Shown: positions 26,511-35,689 of the stretch, one piece after another | How the letters are laid out: each line of letters begins with the position of its first letter | Numbering within the stretch: position 1 is the stretch's first letter | Origin: Paenibacillus sp. PL91 | Lineage (GTDB): Bacteria; Bacillota; Bacilli; Paenibacillales; Paenibacillaceae | Assembly: GCF_012935325.2 (NCBI RefSeq) | Contig: NZ_JABBYG020000001.1 | Span: forward strand, 248,001-312,000 | DNA: 64,000 nucleotides | Direction of reading: 5' to 3' | Made by a program: the position numbers and the translations under genes | Notes under the pieces: generated by a model | The model's input: only the letters and a program-made list of their open reading frames with translations | Told to the model about the DNA's origin: nothing | The model's database searches: none

Positions 26511-28477
26511 TCGGCAACGGAAAGATGCTTCTTAATTTGGATCAGCATTGTTTCATTCGCGATATTTATTATCCGTTCGTTGGACAGTTAAATCATGTGG
26601 GCGGACAGTATTGTCGTTTAGGTGTTTGGGTAGAAGGCGCTTTTAGCTGGCTGGATGAGCCGGATTGGAAAATCGATCTGGATTATATCGAGGATTCCTT
26701 AGTCACCAATATCACGGCGAAACATGATGGGCTAGGGATCGAGCTTCATATGAATGACGGCATTCATCAACGCGAGTGCATTTACATCAAACGGGTTGTC
26801 ATCCGCAACAAGACAAACGATCAAAAAGAGGTTCGCTTGTTCTTCCATCAGGATCTGATGATCGATGGGACGGAGGTTGGCGATACCGCCGTTTATTATC
26901 CAGAGAATCATACGCTTTATCATTACAAACGGAACAATTATTTTATGTTCAACGGCTTCTCCGATGAAGGCGGCATGACACAGTACTCGACAGGCATTAA
27001 GCGATTTCAATCTGCAGAGGGAACTTGGCGCGATGCGGAGGATGGCGTGCTGATGGGCAATTCGATTGCGCAAGGCTCCGTAGACAGCACGATCAGCTTC
27101 CGTACGGTCGTTCAGCCGAATAACGACAAGACGGTATATTATTGGATGTCGATCGGCCAAAATCTCGAGGAAGTAAAAGAGCTGAACCAATACGTGCAGG
27201 ACAATCACCCGGAGAAGCTTCTCAGCCGAATGGTCATTTACTGGAAGCACTGGCTTCGCCGCGCAGAATCCGATCTTGGCGATTTGCCGTATGATGTCGT
27301 GAAGATGTTCAAGCTAAGCTTACTGCTCGTCAGAACGCAGGTCGATGAACGCGGAGCCATATTGGCTGCGAATGATACCGATATTTTGCAGTACAACCGC
27401 GACCATTACAGCTATATGTGGCCGCGTGACGGCGCACTAATTGCAGACGCCATGTCGATGGCCGGGTATCAAAGCGTGATTGCTCCATTTTTTAATTTCT
27501 GCGCGCAAGCCCTATCGCCAGAAGGATACCTGTACCACAAATACAATCCGGACGGCACGGTAGGCTCCAGCTGGCATCCGTATATTGTACAGGGAAGCAG
27601 GCGATTGCCGATACAAGAGGATGAGACAGCCCTTGTCCTGTTTGCCTTGTGGAAGGATTACTCGCGAAATCAGGTCATTGAGCTCCCTCAGTCGTTGTAC
27701 AGCAATTTAATACGCAAGGCTGCTACTTTCTTAAGCTCCTATATGGAGCCCTCCTTGTCGCTGCCTAAGCCCAGCTACGACTTGTGGGAAGAGCGCTATG
27801 GCATTTGGACGTATACGGCAGCTTCAGTCTACGGCGGTTTGATGGCGGCTTCCTTCTTCACCGATCTGTTCGGTGATTATGAGCGCAGCGATCATTACAA
27901 AAGCACTGCAGAAATGATAAAACACGGCATTGTTACTCACCTGTGGGATGAAGAAGCTGGCCGCTTTGCACGAGGCCTAATTCAGAAGGACAATCGCTGG
28001 GTGAAGGATATGACGCTTGAGAGCAGCTTGTTTGGCGTTCTTGAGTTTGGCGTGCTGCCTGTTGACGATTACCGCGTCGTGCAAACGATGCTGGCGATTA
28101 AGGAAGGCTTGCAGGTAAAAACTCATATTGGAGGCGTCGCTCGTTATACGAACGATTATTACTTCCAGCAATCTGGTGAAATCGATAAGGTTCCCGGCAA
28201 CCCATGGATTATTTGCACCCTTTGGGTAGCTAACTTTGAGATTGATTCAGCTAAGACGCTTGAAGAGCTGGAAGGCCCGCGGCGGACGCTGCAATGGGTA
28301 TCGGATCATGCGCTTCAGAGCGGCTTGCTGCCGGAGCAGCTAAATCCATATGACGGCTCGCCTTTATCTGTGGCGCCGCTTACGTGGTCTCATGCAACGG
28401 TTGTGCACAGCGTGAGCAAGTATGCGGAGAAGTATAAGCGGCTTCGACTGGAAGCAGAGGCAAACGGTTTATTATAA
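26492..28477 (+). CDS. glycoside hydrolase family 15 protein (glucoamylase type)
   Basis: This 661-residue protein has an N-terminal beta-sandwich (about residues 1-260) and a C-terminal (alpha/alpha)6 barrel characteristic of bacterial GH15 enzymes. YSYMWPRDGALIADAM near residue 308 and the WEERYGIWTYTAASVYGGL segment near 431, with its likely catalytic Glu, are family features. No signal peptide is visible, so it should be cytoplasmic. It likely removes glucose from glycogen or maltodextrin ends. AAAGGAGAAGG lies just before the ATG, and it overlaps glgA. No glycogen phosphorylase gene is present in this operon. Confidence 0.88.
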   Translation: MARHLVIGNGKMLLNLDQHCFIRDIYYPFVGQLNHVGGQYCRLGVWVEGAFSWLDEPDWKIDLDYIEDSLVTNITAKHDGLGIELHMNDGIHQRECIYIKRVVIRNKTNDQKEVRLFFHQDLMIDGTEVGDTAVYYPENHTLYHYKRNNYFMFNGFSDEGGMTQYSTGIKRFQSAEGTWRDAEDGVLMGNSIAQGSVDSTISFRTVVQPNNDKTVYYWMSIGQNLEEVKELNQYVQDNHPEKLLSRMVIYWKHWLRRAESDLGDLPYDVVKMFKLSLLLVRTQVDERGAILAANDTDILQYNRDHYSYMWPRDGALIADAMSMAGYQSVIAPFFNFCAQALSPEGYLYHKYNPDGTVGSSWHPYIVQGSRRLPIQEDETALVLFALWKDYSRNQVIELPQSLYSNLIRKAATFLSSYMEPSLSLPKPSYDLWEERYGIWTYTAASVYGGLMAASFFTDLFGDYERSDHYKSTAEMIKHGIVTHLWDEEAGRFARGLIQKDNRWVKDMTLESSLFGVLEFGVLPVDDYRVVQTMLAIKEGLQVKTHIGGVARYTNDYYFQQSGEIDKVPGNPWIICTLWVANFEIDSAKTLEELEGPRRTLQWVSDHALQSGLLPEQLNPYDGSPLSVAPLTWSHATVVHSVSKYAEKYKRLRLEAEANGLL

Positions 28478-28508
28478 GTTTCTGCATAAGTGAAAAGGAC
28501 TAGAAAAA

Positions 28509-28542
28509 ACCTGTACGCTCTCATTGAGCGTACAGGTTTTTT
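28509..28542 (+). terminator. Rho-independent terminator of the glycogen operon
   Basis: A 12-base perfect stem (ACCTGTACGCTC with its complement), a five-base loop and a run of T residues follow the GH15 stop codon. Confidence 0.9.
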
Positions 28543-28648
28543 GTGTTTTAACGAAATAAACGGACGTCCGCATGAAATGGAAATTAATACTCATAATAAA
28601 TAAACGAATATGAGAAAGTTATAATAAAATATTTTTCTGTCATTGATA

Positions 28649-28677
28649 TTGATTTGAGAAAAATTTTTTCATATAAT
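28649..28677 (+). promoter_or_regulatory. SigA-type promoter of gntP with palindrome in the spacer
   Basis: TTGATT (28649-28654) and TATAAT (28672-28677) have a 17-base spacer. The spacer contains GAAAAATTTTTTC (28658-28670), a short inverted repeat that could be an operator for the nearby RpiR-type regulator; that link is inference. Confidence 0.65.
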
Positions 28678-28726
28678 TGAAAAGCTGCTCAGCACGCTAT
28701 GAACACACAACTTAGGAGGGCAAACC

Positions 28727-30076
28727 ATGTTATTACTTATCGTATTAGCAGCAATTGTAGTGCTGTTGCTGCTCATTACAGTGGCAAAGCTTAACCCGTT
28801 CGTATCGCTGATCGTAACGGCGATCGGTGTGGGACTTGCAACAGGAATGCCTTTGTTCACAACAGAAACAGGCGGGACGGGCATTATCGATTCCATTAAG
28901 ACAGGAATGGGCAATACGCTTGGCTTCTTGGCCATTGTACTAGCTTTAGGTACGATGCTCGGCAAAATGATGGCGGAGTCCGGCGGTGCAGAGAAAATCG
29001 CTCAAACGTTAATTAAACGTTTTGGCGAAAAAAATGTGCATTGGGCAATGATGTTCGTAGCCTTCATCGTTGGTATTCCGGTCTTTTTCCAGGTCGGCTT
29101 CGTGTTATTGATTCCGCTGGTATTTACGATCGCTCGGCAAACGGGCGTGTCGCTTGTCAAAATCGGCGTGCCGCTTGTCGCTGGACTATCGGTTGTGCAT
29201 GGATTAGTGCCGCCGCATCCGGCTGCTATGGCAGCGGTAGGCATTTTTAACGCCGATGTTGGATTAACCATTTTGTATGCAATTATCGTCGGTCTTCCGA
29301 CGGCCATCATCGCGGGTCCATTATATGGGCAGTGGATTGGCAAGCGAATTCACAAATCGGTACCGAAGGAAATCGGGGAACAGCTGACAGAGGCTGACCC
29401 TAACAGGAAGCTGCCAGGCTTCTTTAATACGGTAATTACCGTATTAGTGCCGGTCATTCTCATGCTGACAGCTTCCATTGCAGAGCTGTTTCTTGCGAAG
29501 GAGAGCTCCTTGTATCAAGCGCTGCGCTTCATCGGTGATCCGGTAACCGCTTTGCTGATCGCCACCGTGTATTCCTTCTTCAGCTTAGGCTACTTCCGCG
29601 GCCTCAGCAGAGAAAAGGTGCTGAAGTTTTCGAATGATTGCTTAGCGCCTACAGCGACGATTTTGCTTGTTATTGGGGCAGGCGGAGCATTCAACCGCGT
29701 ACTGCTTGATTCCGGCATTGGCGAGTATATCGCCGAACTTGCCACTTCTTCAAATGTTTCCCCGATTATGCTGGGATGGGGGATTGCTGCACTCATTCGG
29801 GTTGCGACCGGGTCAGCTACCGTCTCGATGATGACAGCGGCCGGCATTGTTGCGCCGATCGCAGCGATCGTGCCTGGAGCCAATCTTGAGCTTCTCGTTC
29901 TCGCAACGGGAGCAGGATCGCTCATTTTGTCTCATGTCAACGACTCAGGCTTTTGGATGATCAAGGAGTACTTTGGGATGTCGGTCAAAGAAACGCTCCT
30001 GACATGGACAGCGCTGGAAACGATTATTTCTGTTGTAGCGCTGGCCCTTATTCTTGTCGTCGATATTTTCGTGTAA
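28727..30076 (+). CDS. gntP: gluconate:H+ symporter, GntP family permease
   Basis: This 449-residue polytopic protein has about 12-13 hydrophobic segments and GntP-family motifs such as LNPFVSLIVTAIGVGLATG near the N-terminus, GIPVFFQVGFVLLIPLVF near residue 112, and HGLVPPHPAA near 160. GntP permeases import gluconate or related sugar acids with protons. CTTAGGAGGG precedes the ATG. Genes for an RpiR regulator, 6-phosphogluconate dehydrogenase and gluconokinase lie next to it, which supports gluconate as substrate. Confidence 0.92.
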   Translation: MLLLIVLAAIVVLLLLITVAKLNPFVSLIVTAIGVGLATGMPLFTTETGGTGIIDSIKTGMGNTLGFLAIVLALGTMLGKMMAESGGAEKIAQTLIKRFGEKNVHWAMMFVAFIVGIPVFFQVGFVLLIPLVFTIARQTGVSLVKIGVPLVAGLSVVHGLVPPHPAAMAAVGIFNADVGLTILYAIIVGLPTAIIAGPLYGQWIGKRIHKSVPKEIGEQLTEADPNRKLPGFFNTVITVLVPVILMLTASIAELFLAKESSLYQALRFIGDPVTALLIATVYSFFSLGYFRGLSREKVLKFSNDCLAPTATILLVIGAGGAFNRVLLDSGIGEYIAELATSSNVSPIMLGWGIAALIRVATGSATVSMMTAAGIVAPIAAIVPGANLELLVLATGAGSLILSHVNDSGFWMIKEYFGMSVKETLLTWTALETIISVVALALILVVDIFV

Positions 30077-30084
30077 TGAAACAA

Positions 30085-30130
30085 AAGAAAGGTGAACCGA
30101 TGACCTCGCAGTCAATGGCTCACCTTTCTT
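30085..30130. terminator. bidirectional terminator between gntP and the RpiR gene
   Basis: AAGAAAGGTGA (30085-30095) pairs perfectly with TCACCTTTCTT (30120-30130) between two convergent genes. The T-run is short on both sides. Confidence 0.6.
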
Positions 30131-30148
30131 CGATAAGATGAAATACGA

Positions 30149-30994
30149 TTAAATTCGTGTTTCCGAGATGGCTTCACGTACTTTTTCGAGCGATGCCTTC
30201 GCCTTCTCTTTGTTCATGATCATGACATTGACATAGAGGGCATCAATTAAGCTCAGCTGTCCGATTCGAGAAGCCAGCGCTTCAGATCGGTATTCCGTCT
30301 CGTCGGAGCTTGTGTGGAGCGATACGTCGGCATGCTGGCTGATCGGCGATTTTGGAAAGCCGGTTATCGCAATCGTTTTTGCGCCATTGGCCCTTGCTGT
30401 TTGCAAAATACGAATCGTATCTTTATTCGTTCCCGAGTGGGAGATGACGACAGCGACATCGTCCTTGGTCAACTGAGCGGCCGACATGAGCTGGAAATGC
30501 GCATCCGTAAAAGCAAAAGCTTGCTTTCCAGATCGAATGAACTTATGAAACGCATCCATCGCAATGACACCAGAGCCGCCGATACCGTAAAAATGAACAC
30601 GGTTCGCAGCGGCAATGACAGCTACTGCTTTGGCGAAGCCCTCGCCGTTTAAAATTTGAAACGTATTTTCGAGCGTTCGAATGTTGGATTTAAACACTTT
30701 TTCGGCAATTGTCTTCACATCGTCATGCTCATTGATTTCTTCATAAATCTGTTGAGTCGGCGTCATAATTTCAGAGGCAAGCGCGATCTTCATCGCTTGG
30801 TATCCTTTGTAGCCGATATGCTTGCAGAAACGAAACACGGTTGCTTCTGCGACATTCAAATCGTCGGCCACCTCATTGATGGTGCTATGAATGATTTTTT
30901 CGGGATTATTTAAAATATAAGTCGCAATTTTTTTTTCCTTTTCACTGAATCTAGCATAATATGAACGGATTTTTCCAAGCATGTTTTGCACCAT
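30149..30994 (-). CDS. MurR/RpiR family transcriptional regulator
   Basis: This protein has 281 residues. The N-terminal RpiR helix-turn-helix (about residues 1-77, with STINEVADDLNVAEATVFRF) is followed by a SIS sugar-phosphate-binding domain (about 125-255, with FYGIGGSGVIAMDA and DVAVVISHSGTNKDTI). Such regulators sense phosphosugars. Location between gntP and gnd suggests it controls gluconate use, with 6-phosphogluconate a plausible ligand (inference). In Bacillus subtilis the gnt operon uses a GntR-family repressor instead. GAGGGG lies upstream of the ATG. Confidence 0.88.
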   Translation of the reverse strand: MVQNMLGKIRSYYARFSEKEKKIATYILNNPEKIIHSTINEVADDLNVAEATVFRFCKHIGYKGYQAMKIALASEIMTPTQQIYEEINEHDDVKTIAEKVFKSNIRTLENTFQILNGEGFAKAVAVIAAANRVHFYGIGGSGVIAMDAFHKFIRSGKQAFAFTDAHFQLMSAAQLTKDDVAVVISHSGTNKDTIRILQTARANGAKTIAITGFPKSPISQHADVSLHTSSDETEYRSEALASRIGQLSLIDALYVNVMIMNKEKAKASLEKVREAISETRI

Positions 30995-31126
30995 GTTCGT
31001 TGCTTCCCCTCGCGTAGCAGCTTATTTCACGAGAAGTATAACATAAATGGAATGTTGATCCTATATTCTTGCTTCTGTACTTAAATAAAAACTTAGTTTA
31101 CAAAATGGATTGGGAGATGGAAAACG

Positions 31127-32032
31127 ATGCAAATGGGTATTATTGGTTTAGGGAAAATGGGTTATAACTTGATGCTGAATGCGATGGAGCATGATCACAA
31201 AGCAGTTGTTTACGATGTCAATACCGAGGCGATTGTGAAAGCCGAAGCGGATGGGGCACAAGGGGCAAAATCCATTGAGCAATTGGTGCAATCGCTAGAT
31301 ACGCCACGCGTCATTTGGATGATGGTTCCGGCAGGCGAGCTGACAGAAGCCGTTATTGAGCAGGCAGCCGGCTGTATGGAATCCGGGGATATATTGATAG
31401 ACGGCGGCAATTCTAACTATAAGGATACGACAAGGCGAGCGGCTCAGCTTGTTGAGAAGGGCATTCACTTTCTGGATGTTGGCACGAGCGGCGGTACCTC
31501 CGGTGCCAGATCCGGCGCATGCACGATGATTGGAGGAGATAAAGCGGCCTTCGAATCGGTCGAGCAGCTGTTTAAGGATATTTGCGTTAAGGATGGTTAC
31601 TTGCATGCTGGCGAAAGCGGCAGCGGACATTTTCTGAAAATGGTCCATAACGGCGTGGAATACGGCATGATGCAGGCGATTGCGGAAGGGTTTGAGCTGC
31701 TGGAAAAAAGCGCGTACGATTTTGACTTTGAGAAGGTCGCGCGGGTGTGGAATAACGGGTCGGTTATCAGATCGTGGCTGATGGAGCTGACGGAAAATGC
31801 ATTCGCTAAGGATGCTCGTCTGGATGGCCTAAAGGGCATCATGCATTCCTCTGGCGAAGGCAAATGGACGCTGGAAACAGCGCTGGATCTGCAAACGGCA
31901 ACGCCGGTTATCGCGTTGTCGCTAATGATGAGATACCGCTCGCTAGAGGAGAATACGTTCTCCGGCAAGGTCGTTGCGGCACTGCGCAATGAATTCGGGG
32001 GTCATAGCGTAGTAAGCTCTTCTTCCGACTGA
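31127..32032 (+). CDS. gnd: 6-phosphogluconate dehydrogenase (decarboxylating), short NAD-type form
   Basis: This 301-residue protein has an N-terminal GLGKMG nucleotide-binding motif (residues 7-12) and the family motifs MVPAGE, DGGNSNYKDT near 88-97, DVGTSGGTSGARSG near 113-126 and KMVHNGVEYGMMQ near 171. It oxidises 6-phosphogluconate to ribulose-5-phosphate and CO2. Asp30 after the second strand (YDVN) suggests NAD rather than NADP preference, as in the short GndA/YqeC-type enzymes; NADP-type Gnd is about 470 residues. A GGGAGATGG ribosome site is present. It precedes gntK. Confidence 0.93.
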   Translation: MQMGIIGLGKMGYNLMLNAMEHDHKAVVYDVNTEAIVKAEADGAQGAKSIEQLVQSLDTPRVIWMMVPAGELTEAVIEQAAGCMESGDILIDGGNSNYKDTTRRAAQLVEKGIHFLDVGTSGGTSGARSGACTMIGGDKAAFESVEQLFKDICVKDGYLHAGESGSGHFLKMVHNGVEYGMMQAIAEGFELLEKSAYDFDFEKVARVWNNGSVIRSWLMELTENAFAKDARLDGLKGIMHSSGEGKWTLETALDLQTATPVIALSLMMRYRSLEENTFSGKVVAALRNEFGGHSVVSSSSD

Positions 32033-32128
32033 TTGAATAAATGCTGGAAGAGAGGTATTGTTAGAAAAGCAGGGTGTACGAATACGAGCCAGCTATGTTG
32101 ATTGGCAAATGTATGTGGAGGTACAAGG

Positions 32129-33667
32129 ATGAATACAAAATATGTAATCGGTGTTGATATCGGAACGACGAGCACGAAGTCGGTGCTCTTCACTTCCAAA
32201 GGCGAAATCGTAGCCAGCCATGGCATTGAATACCCGCTTCACTCGCCATCTCCAGCAGTAGCAGAGCAGGACCCGGATGAAATTTTTAACGCCGTGCTTG
32301 CAACGATTGGACAAGCCATTACGAAAAGCAACGTACAGGCAAACGATATTTTGTGCGTGTCCTTCAGCTCAGCGATGCACAGCGTCATTGCTGTGGATTT
32401 GGATGGAAAGCCGCTTACAAAATGCATTACATGGGCTGACAATCGGAGCATGGAATGGACCAATAAAATTAAAAACGAATGGAATGGCCATGACATTTAT
32501 TTGCGTACGGGCACGCCAATCCATCCGATGTCTCCTTTGTCAAAGCTCACTTGGCTGCGTTATGACCATAAGGAGCTGTTCGACCGTGCTTATAAATTTA
32601 TTTCCATCAAAGAATATGTGTTTTTCAAGCTGTTCGGTCGTTATGTCATCGATTATTCGATTGCCTCTGCTACTGGCATGTTTAACCTGGAAAATTTGCA
32701 ATGGGACGAGGAAGCGCTAAATGTTGCCGGAGTAACGGCAGATCGGCTGTCGGAGCTGGTTCCTACAACGTACAAGCTGGAGGGATTGGAGGAGCACTTT
32801 GCGAAGCAAATGAATTTGCTTCCTTCCACACCGTTCGTAATTGGCGCTAGCGATGGCGTGCTTTCCAATCTTGGCGTCAATGCGATCCAGCCAGGCGTTG
32901 TCGCGGTCACCATCGGCACTAGCGGCGCTATTCGAGCGGTAACGGACAAGCCGGTCACAGACCCGAAGGGCAGAATTTTTTGTTACGCGCTGACGGAGAA
33001 TCACTGGGTTATCGGCGGTCCAGTCAATAACGGAGGCATGATCTTCAGATGGGTGCGCGATCAGATCGGTACGGAGGAGATTGCCTCAGCCAAGCAGCTT
33101 GGCATCGATCCGTATGAGCTGCTCACGGAGCTTGCAGCGAAAGCGAAGCCGGGCTCAGACGGACTCATTTTCCATCCGTATTTAGCCGGAGAGCGAGCTC
33201 CGCTATGGGATGCAAATGCGCGAGGCTCTTATTTTGGGCTTGGTCTGCATCATAAGAAGGAGCATCTTATTCGCGCGGCGCTAGAAGGCGTTATTTATAA
33301 TTTGTACAGCGTGCTTATGGCGCTGGAGGAATTAACGGGCAAGCCTACAAAAATTCAAGCGACAGGCGGCTTTGCAAGATCTGAGTTGTGGCGCCAAATG
33401 ATGGCTGATATTTTTGACCAGGAGCTGCATGTGCCGGAAAGCATTGAAAGCTCTTGCCTCGGTGCTGTCATTCTTGGGTTGTACAGCTTGGGCGAGATAG
33501 ATTCGCTCGATGTCGTTGCCGACATGGTCGGGGGATCGCATTTTCATTTGCCGAATAAGCAAAACGCCGAAATCTACGCCGAGCTCATGCGGATTTATAT
33601 CCGTGTTTCTCGTTTGTTAACGGAGGAATACGCGAATATTGCAGCTTTTCAGCAAAAATGGGTATAG
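32129..33667 (+). CDS. gntK: gluconokinase, FGGY family
   Basis: The protein is 512 residues and has a sugar-kinase fold. The phosphate-binding motif GVDIGTTSTKSV is at residues 8-19, WADNRS near 101, the catalytic-region GASDGVLSNLG near 240, VTIGTSGAIR near 263, and the FGGY C-terminal ATGGFARS near 417. It phosphorylates gluconate at C6. GGAGG lies seven bases before the chosen ATG. It follows gnd by about 100 bases and should be cotranscribed with it. An overlapping antisense or +1 frame is a shadow. Confidence 0.92.
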   Translation: MNTKYVIGVDIGTTSTKSVLFTSKGEIVASHGIEYPLHSPSPAVAEQDPDEIFNAVLATIGQAITKSNVQANDILCVSFSSAMHSVIAVDLDGKPLTKCITWADNRSMEWTNKIKNEWNGHDIYLRTGTPIHPMSPLSKLTWLRYDHKELFDRAYKFISIKEYVFFKLFGRYVIDYSIASATGMFNLENLQWDEEALNVAGVTADRLSELVPTTYKLEGLEEHFAKQMNLLPSTPFVIGASDGVLSNLGVNAIQPGVVAVTIGTSGAIRAVTDKPVTDPKGRIFCYALTENHWVIGGPVNNGGMIFRWVRDQIGTEEIASAKQLGIDPYELLTELAAKAKPGSDGLIFHPYLAGERAPLWDANARGSYFGLGLHHKKEHLIRAALEGVIYNLYSVLMALEELTGKPTKIQATGGFARSELWRQMMADIFDQELHVPESIESSCLGAVILGLYSLGEIDSLDVVADMVGGSHFHLPNKQNAEIYAELMRIYIRVSRLLTEEYANIAAFQQKWV

Positions 33668-33674
33668 CATATAT

Positions 33675-33708
33675 GAAAAAACAGCCGAGCATGCAGGCTG
33701 TTTTTTTC
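33675..33708 (+). terminator. Rho-independent terminator after gntK
   Basis: AAAAACAGCC pairs with GGCTGTTTTTTT around a ten-base loop. Its A-rich left flank may let it act also for the convergent cyclase gene. Confidence 0.82.
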
Positions 33709-33726
33709 ATGTATGCGCAGTGAACT

Positions 33727-35595
33727 TTATGAGCCGTATTTTTTCAAAATAGTCGATAGGGTGAGCAAAGGCCATATATAGTTGTTGCTCGGATAAAAGA
33801 CGTACATGCTGCCTGGCTGTGCGGCACCTGTTGGATAGAAATAGGTCCAATCCCGTCTCTCAAGCGTTTGCAGGAGCGCTTCAACTCCCCGCTCAATCGC
33901 AGCTGTCGGTTTTGCGTTAGCAGCCATCAGCGCATCAAGCGCCCATGCGGTTTGTGAGGGTGTGCTGGCATGGAGAGGAACGTAATGCTTCGCTTTATCG
34001 CTATGGCAGGATTCTCCCCAGCCGCCGTCTTCATTTTGGATATCCAGCAGCCACTTGATTCCTTTCTTGATGGCAGGATGGTCGTTAGGCATGCCAACGG
34101 CAGTCATTCCTTGAATGGCAGCACCGGTGCCATGGATGAAAGAAATTCCCCAGCGGCCATACCAGCTTCCGTCCCTCGTTTGCTGCGAGAGCACCCATTG
34201 CACGCTGTCATCGAGCCACTGGTTGCCGATCGTCATATCGAGCTCATTGCCGAGAAAGCCCAGAACCCGGCTGGCCAAATCTACCGTTGAAGGATCGGTT
34301 GAAATATCGGCAGAGCCTTCGAATGTAAAGAAGCTGGCTGGCAGCTGCATGCCTTCCCTTTCAAAAGCAGGCCAGCCGCCATCGTCGTTGCGCATCGCTA
34401 ACACCCAGTTCAAGCCTCTTTGCCAATTGGCGTAAAAACCGTTTTCTTCTGTTGCATAGGGTCGTATGGCACGAAGCGCCGCTACACTGTCATCGACATC
34501 GGGATACAGCGTATTCACGTCAGAGAAGCCCCAGCCTCCAGCAGGCGTATCGGGCAGCCGACGAGCCCAATCGCCAAAACGGATTTGCTGCCTTTCTAAC
34601 AAATAGCGGCCTGCCCGCTCCAATGCGTTGTGGTTTGGCGTCAATCCTGCTTCCCGTAGAGCGTAGCTAAGCATAGCAGTATCCCACACTTCCGAGGATG
34701 CTACTTGAAGATGCGGCCGATCGACGCAAATCAATGAAATCGTACCTGACAGCAGCTGATTGACAGCAGGCGATTGAGGTGAATAATCGAGTGCAAGCAG
34801 CGATAAAATCATCAAAATCGTTGCGGTTGAGAAGGTGAGCAGCGTGCCATTGGGCTCTATTCGCTCGAACATAAATGCCTCAGCCCGCTCTAAAGCGGTT
34901 GGCGAGCTTGCCGGAAGCAGGCTGGTTAAGGGCAAGCTGGCAATAAAGCCATTCAATGCCGATATCCAAGTCGTATCATTCGTGAAGGCACGCGATGGGC
35001 CGGCAAATAAATCGGATAAAAGAGGCATCGAAGCCGTGCGGCGTGCAAATTGCTTATTCGCCATAATTAATGTCGGCACTAAATGAACGCGTGCGTGGCC
35101 GGAGAGCGAGAACAGATCTAATCCGATTCCAAGATCAGAGAAAAAGGCTTCGAGCGGAATTCGCAATAATCGTGGCCATTCCGCCTGACCCGTAGCGGCA
35201 AAGATGACTTGAGTGAGCAGGTTTTTCGCCTCAGCTAAACCGCCTTGCTTCAAAATAAACTGCTTGGCTCTTACCATTCTCAGATCGGCTGCATGATAGA
35301 ATCCCGCGCTCAGCAAAGCATAGTAGGCTTCCGCAGTAGCCTCTAAATTGCCTTCGGTTTCGTCCGGATAAACTTTCCAAGCACCATTTGGCTGCTGCAT
35401 CGATGCTATCCGAGCTGCAAGCATTCGGATTAGGTGTTCATCCGGCCACTCCAGCAGACGCAGCAAAATAATAAGATAGCTGTCGGTAGCCGTACCAGAA
35501 TCAAAGCACAATCGCCAAGCGCCGTCCCGTGACTGCTGCCTAAGCAAATCAGCGGTCATTTCATCTATTCGTGCACGAATTCGATTCATATCCAT
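33727..35595 (-). CDS. sqhC: terpene cyclase of the squalene-hopene cyclase family (sporulenol synthase-like)
   Basis: This 622-residue protein matches the length of Bacillus SqhC, which cyclises tetraprenyl-beta-curcumene to sporulenol in spores. It has the family's catalytic acid motif DVDDS (DxDD type, near residue 370) and several QW-type repeats such as QSRDGAWRL, QQPNGAWKV, NDDGGWPAF, QTRDGSWYG and NEDGGWGES. These repeats stabilise the alpha/alpha barrels. No companion prenyltransferase gene is nearby. The product could also be a hopanoid, so the exact substrate is uncertain. A weak AAGGATG lies upstream of the start. Confidence 0.85.
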   Translation of the reverse strand: MDMNRIRARIDEMTADLLRQQSRDGAWRLCFDSGTATDSYLIILLRLLEWPDEHLIRMLAARIASMQQPNGAWKVYPDETEGNLEATAEAYYALLSAGFYHAADLRMVRAKQFILKQGGLAEAKNLLTQVIFAATGQAEWPRLLRIPLEAFFSDLGIGLDLFSLSGHARVHLVPTLIMANKQFARRTASMPLLSDLFAGPSRAFTNDTTWISALNGFIASLPLTSLLPASSPTALERAEAFMFERIEPNGTLLTFSTATILMILSLLALDYSPQSPAVNQLLSGTISLICVDRPHLQVASSEVWDTAMLSYALREAGLTPNHNALERAGRYLLERQQIRFGDWARRLPDTPAGGWGFSDVNTLYPDVDDSVAALRAIRPYATEENGFYANWQRGLNWVLAMRNDDGGWPAFEREGMQLPASFFTFEGSADISTDPSTVDLASRVLGFLGNELDMTIGNQWLDDSVQWVLSQQTRDGSWYGRWGISFIHGTGAAIQGMTAVGMPNDHPAIKKGIKWLLDIQNEDGGWGESCHSDKAKHYVPLHASTPSQTAWALDALMAANAKPTAAIERGVEALLQTLERRDWTYFYPTGAAQPGSMYVFYPSNNYIWPLLTLSTILKKYGS

Positions 35596-35689
35596 TTGGC
35601 TTATTCATCCTTTGCAACCTTAGTTGCTATATGTATATGCTCTGGTAATCGTTAACAGTCGAGGTGCAGCGATAGATTGAGCATGAACC

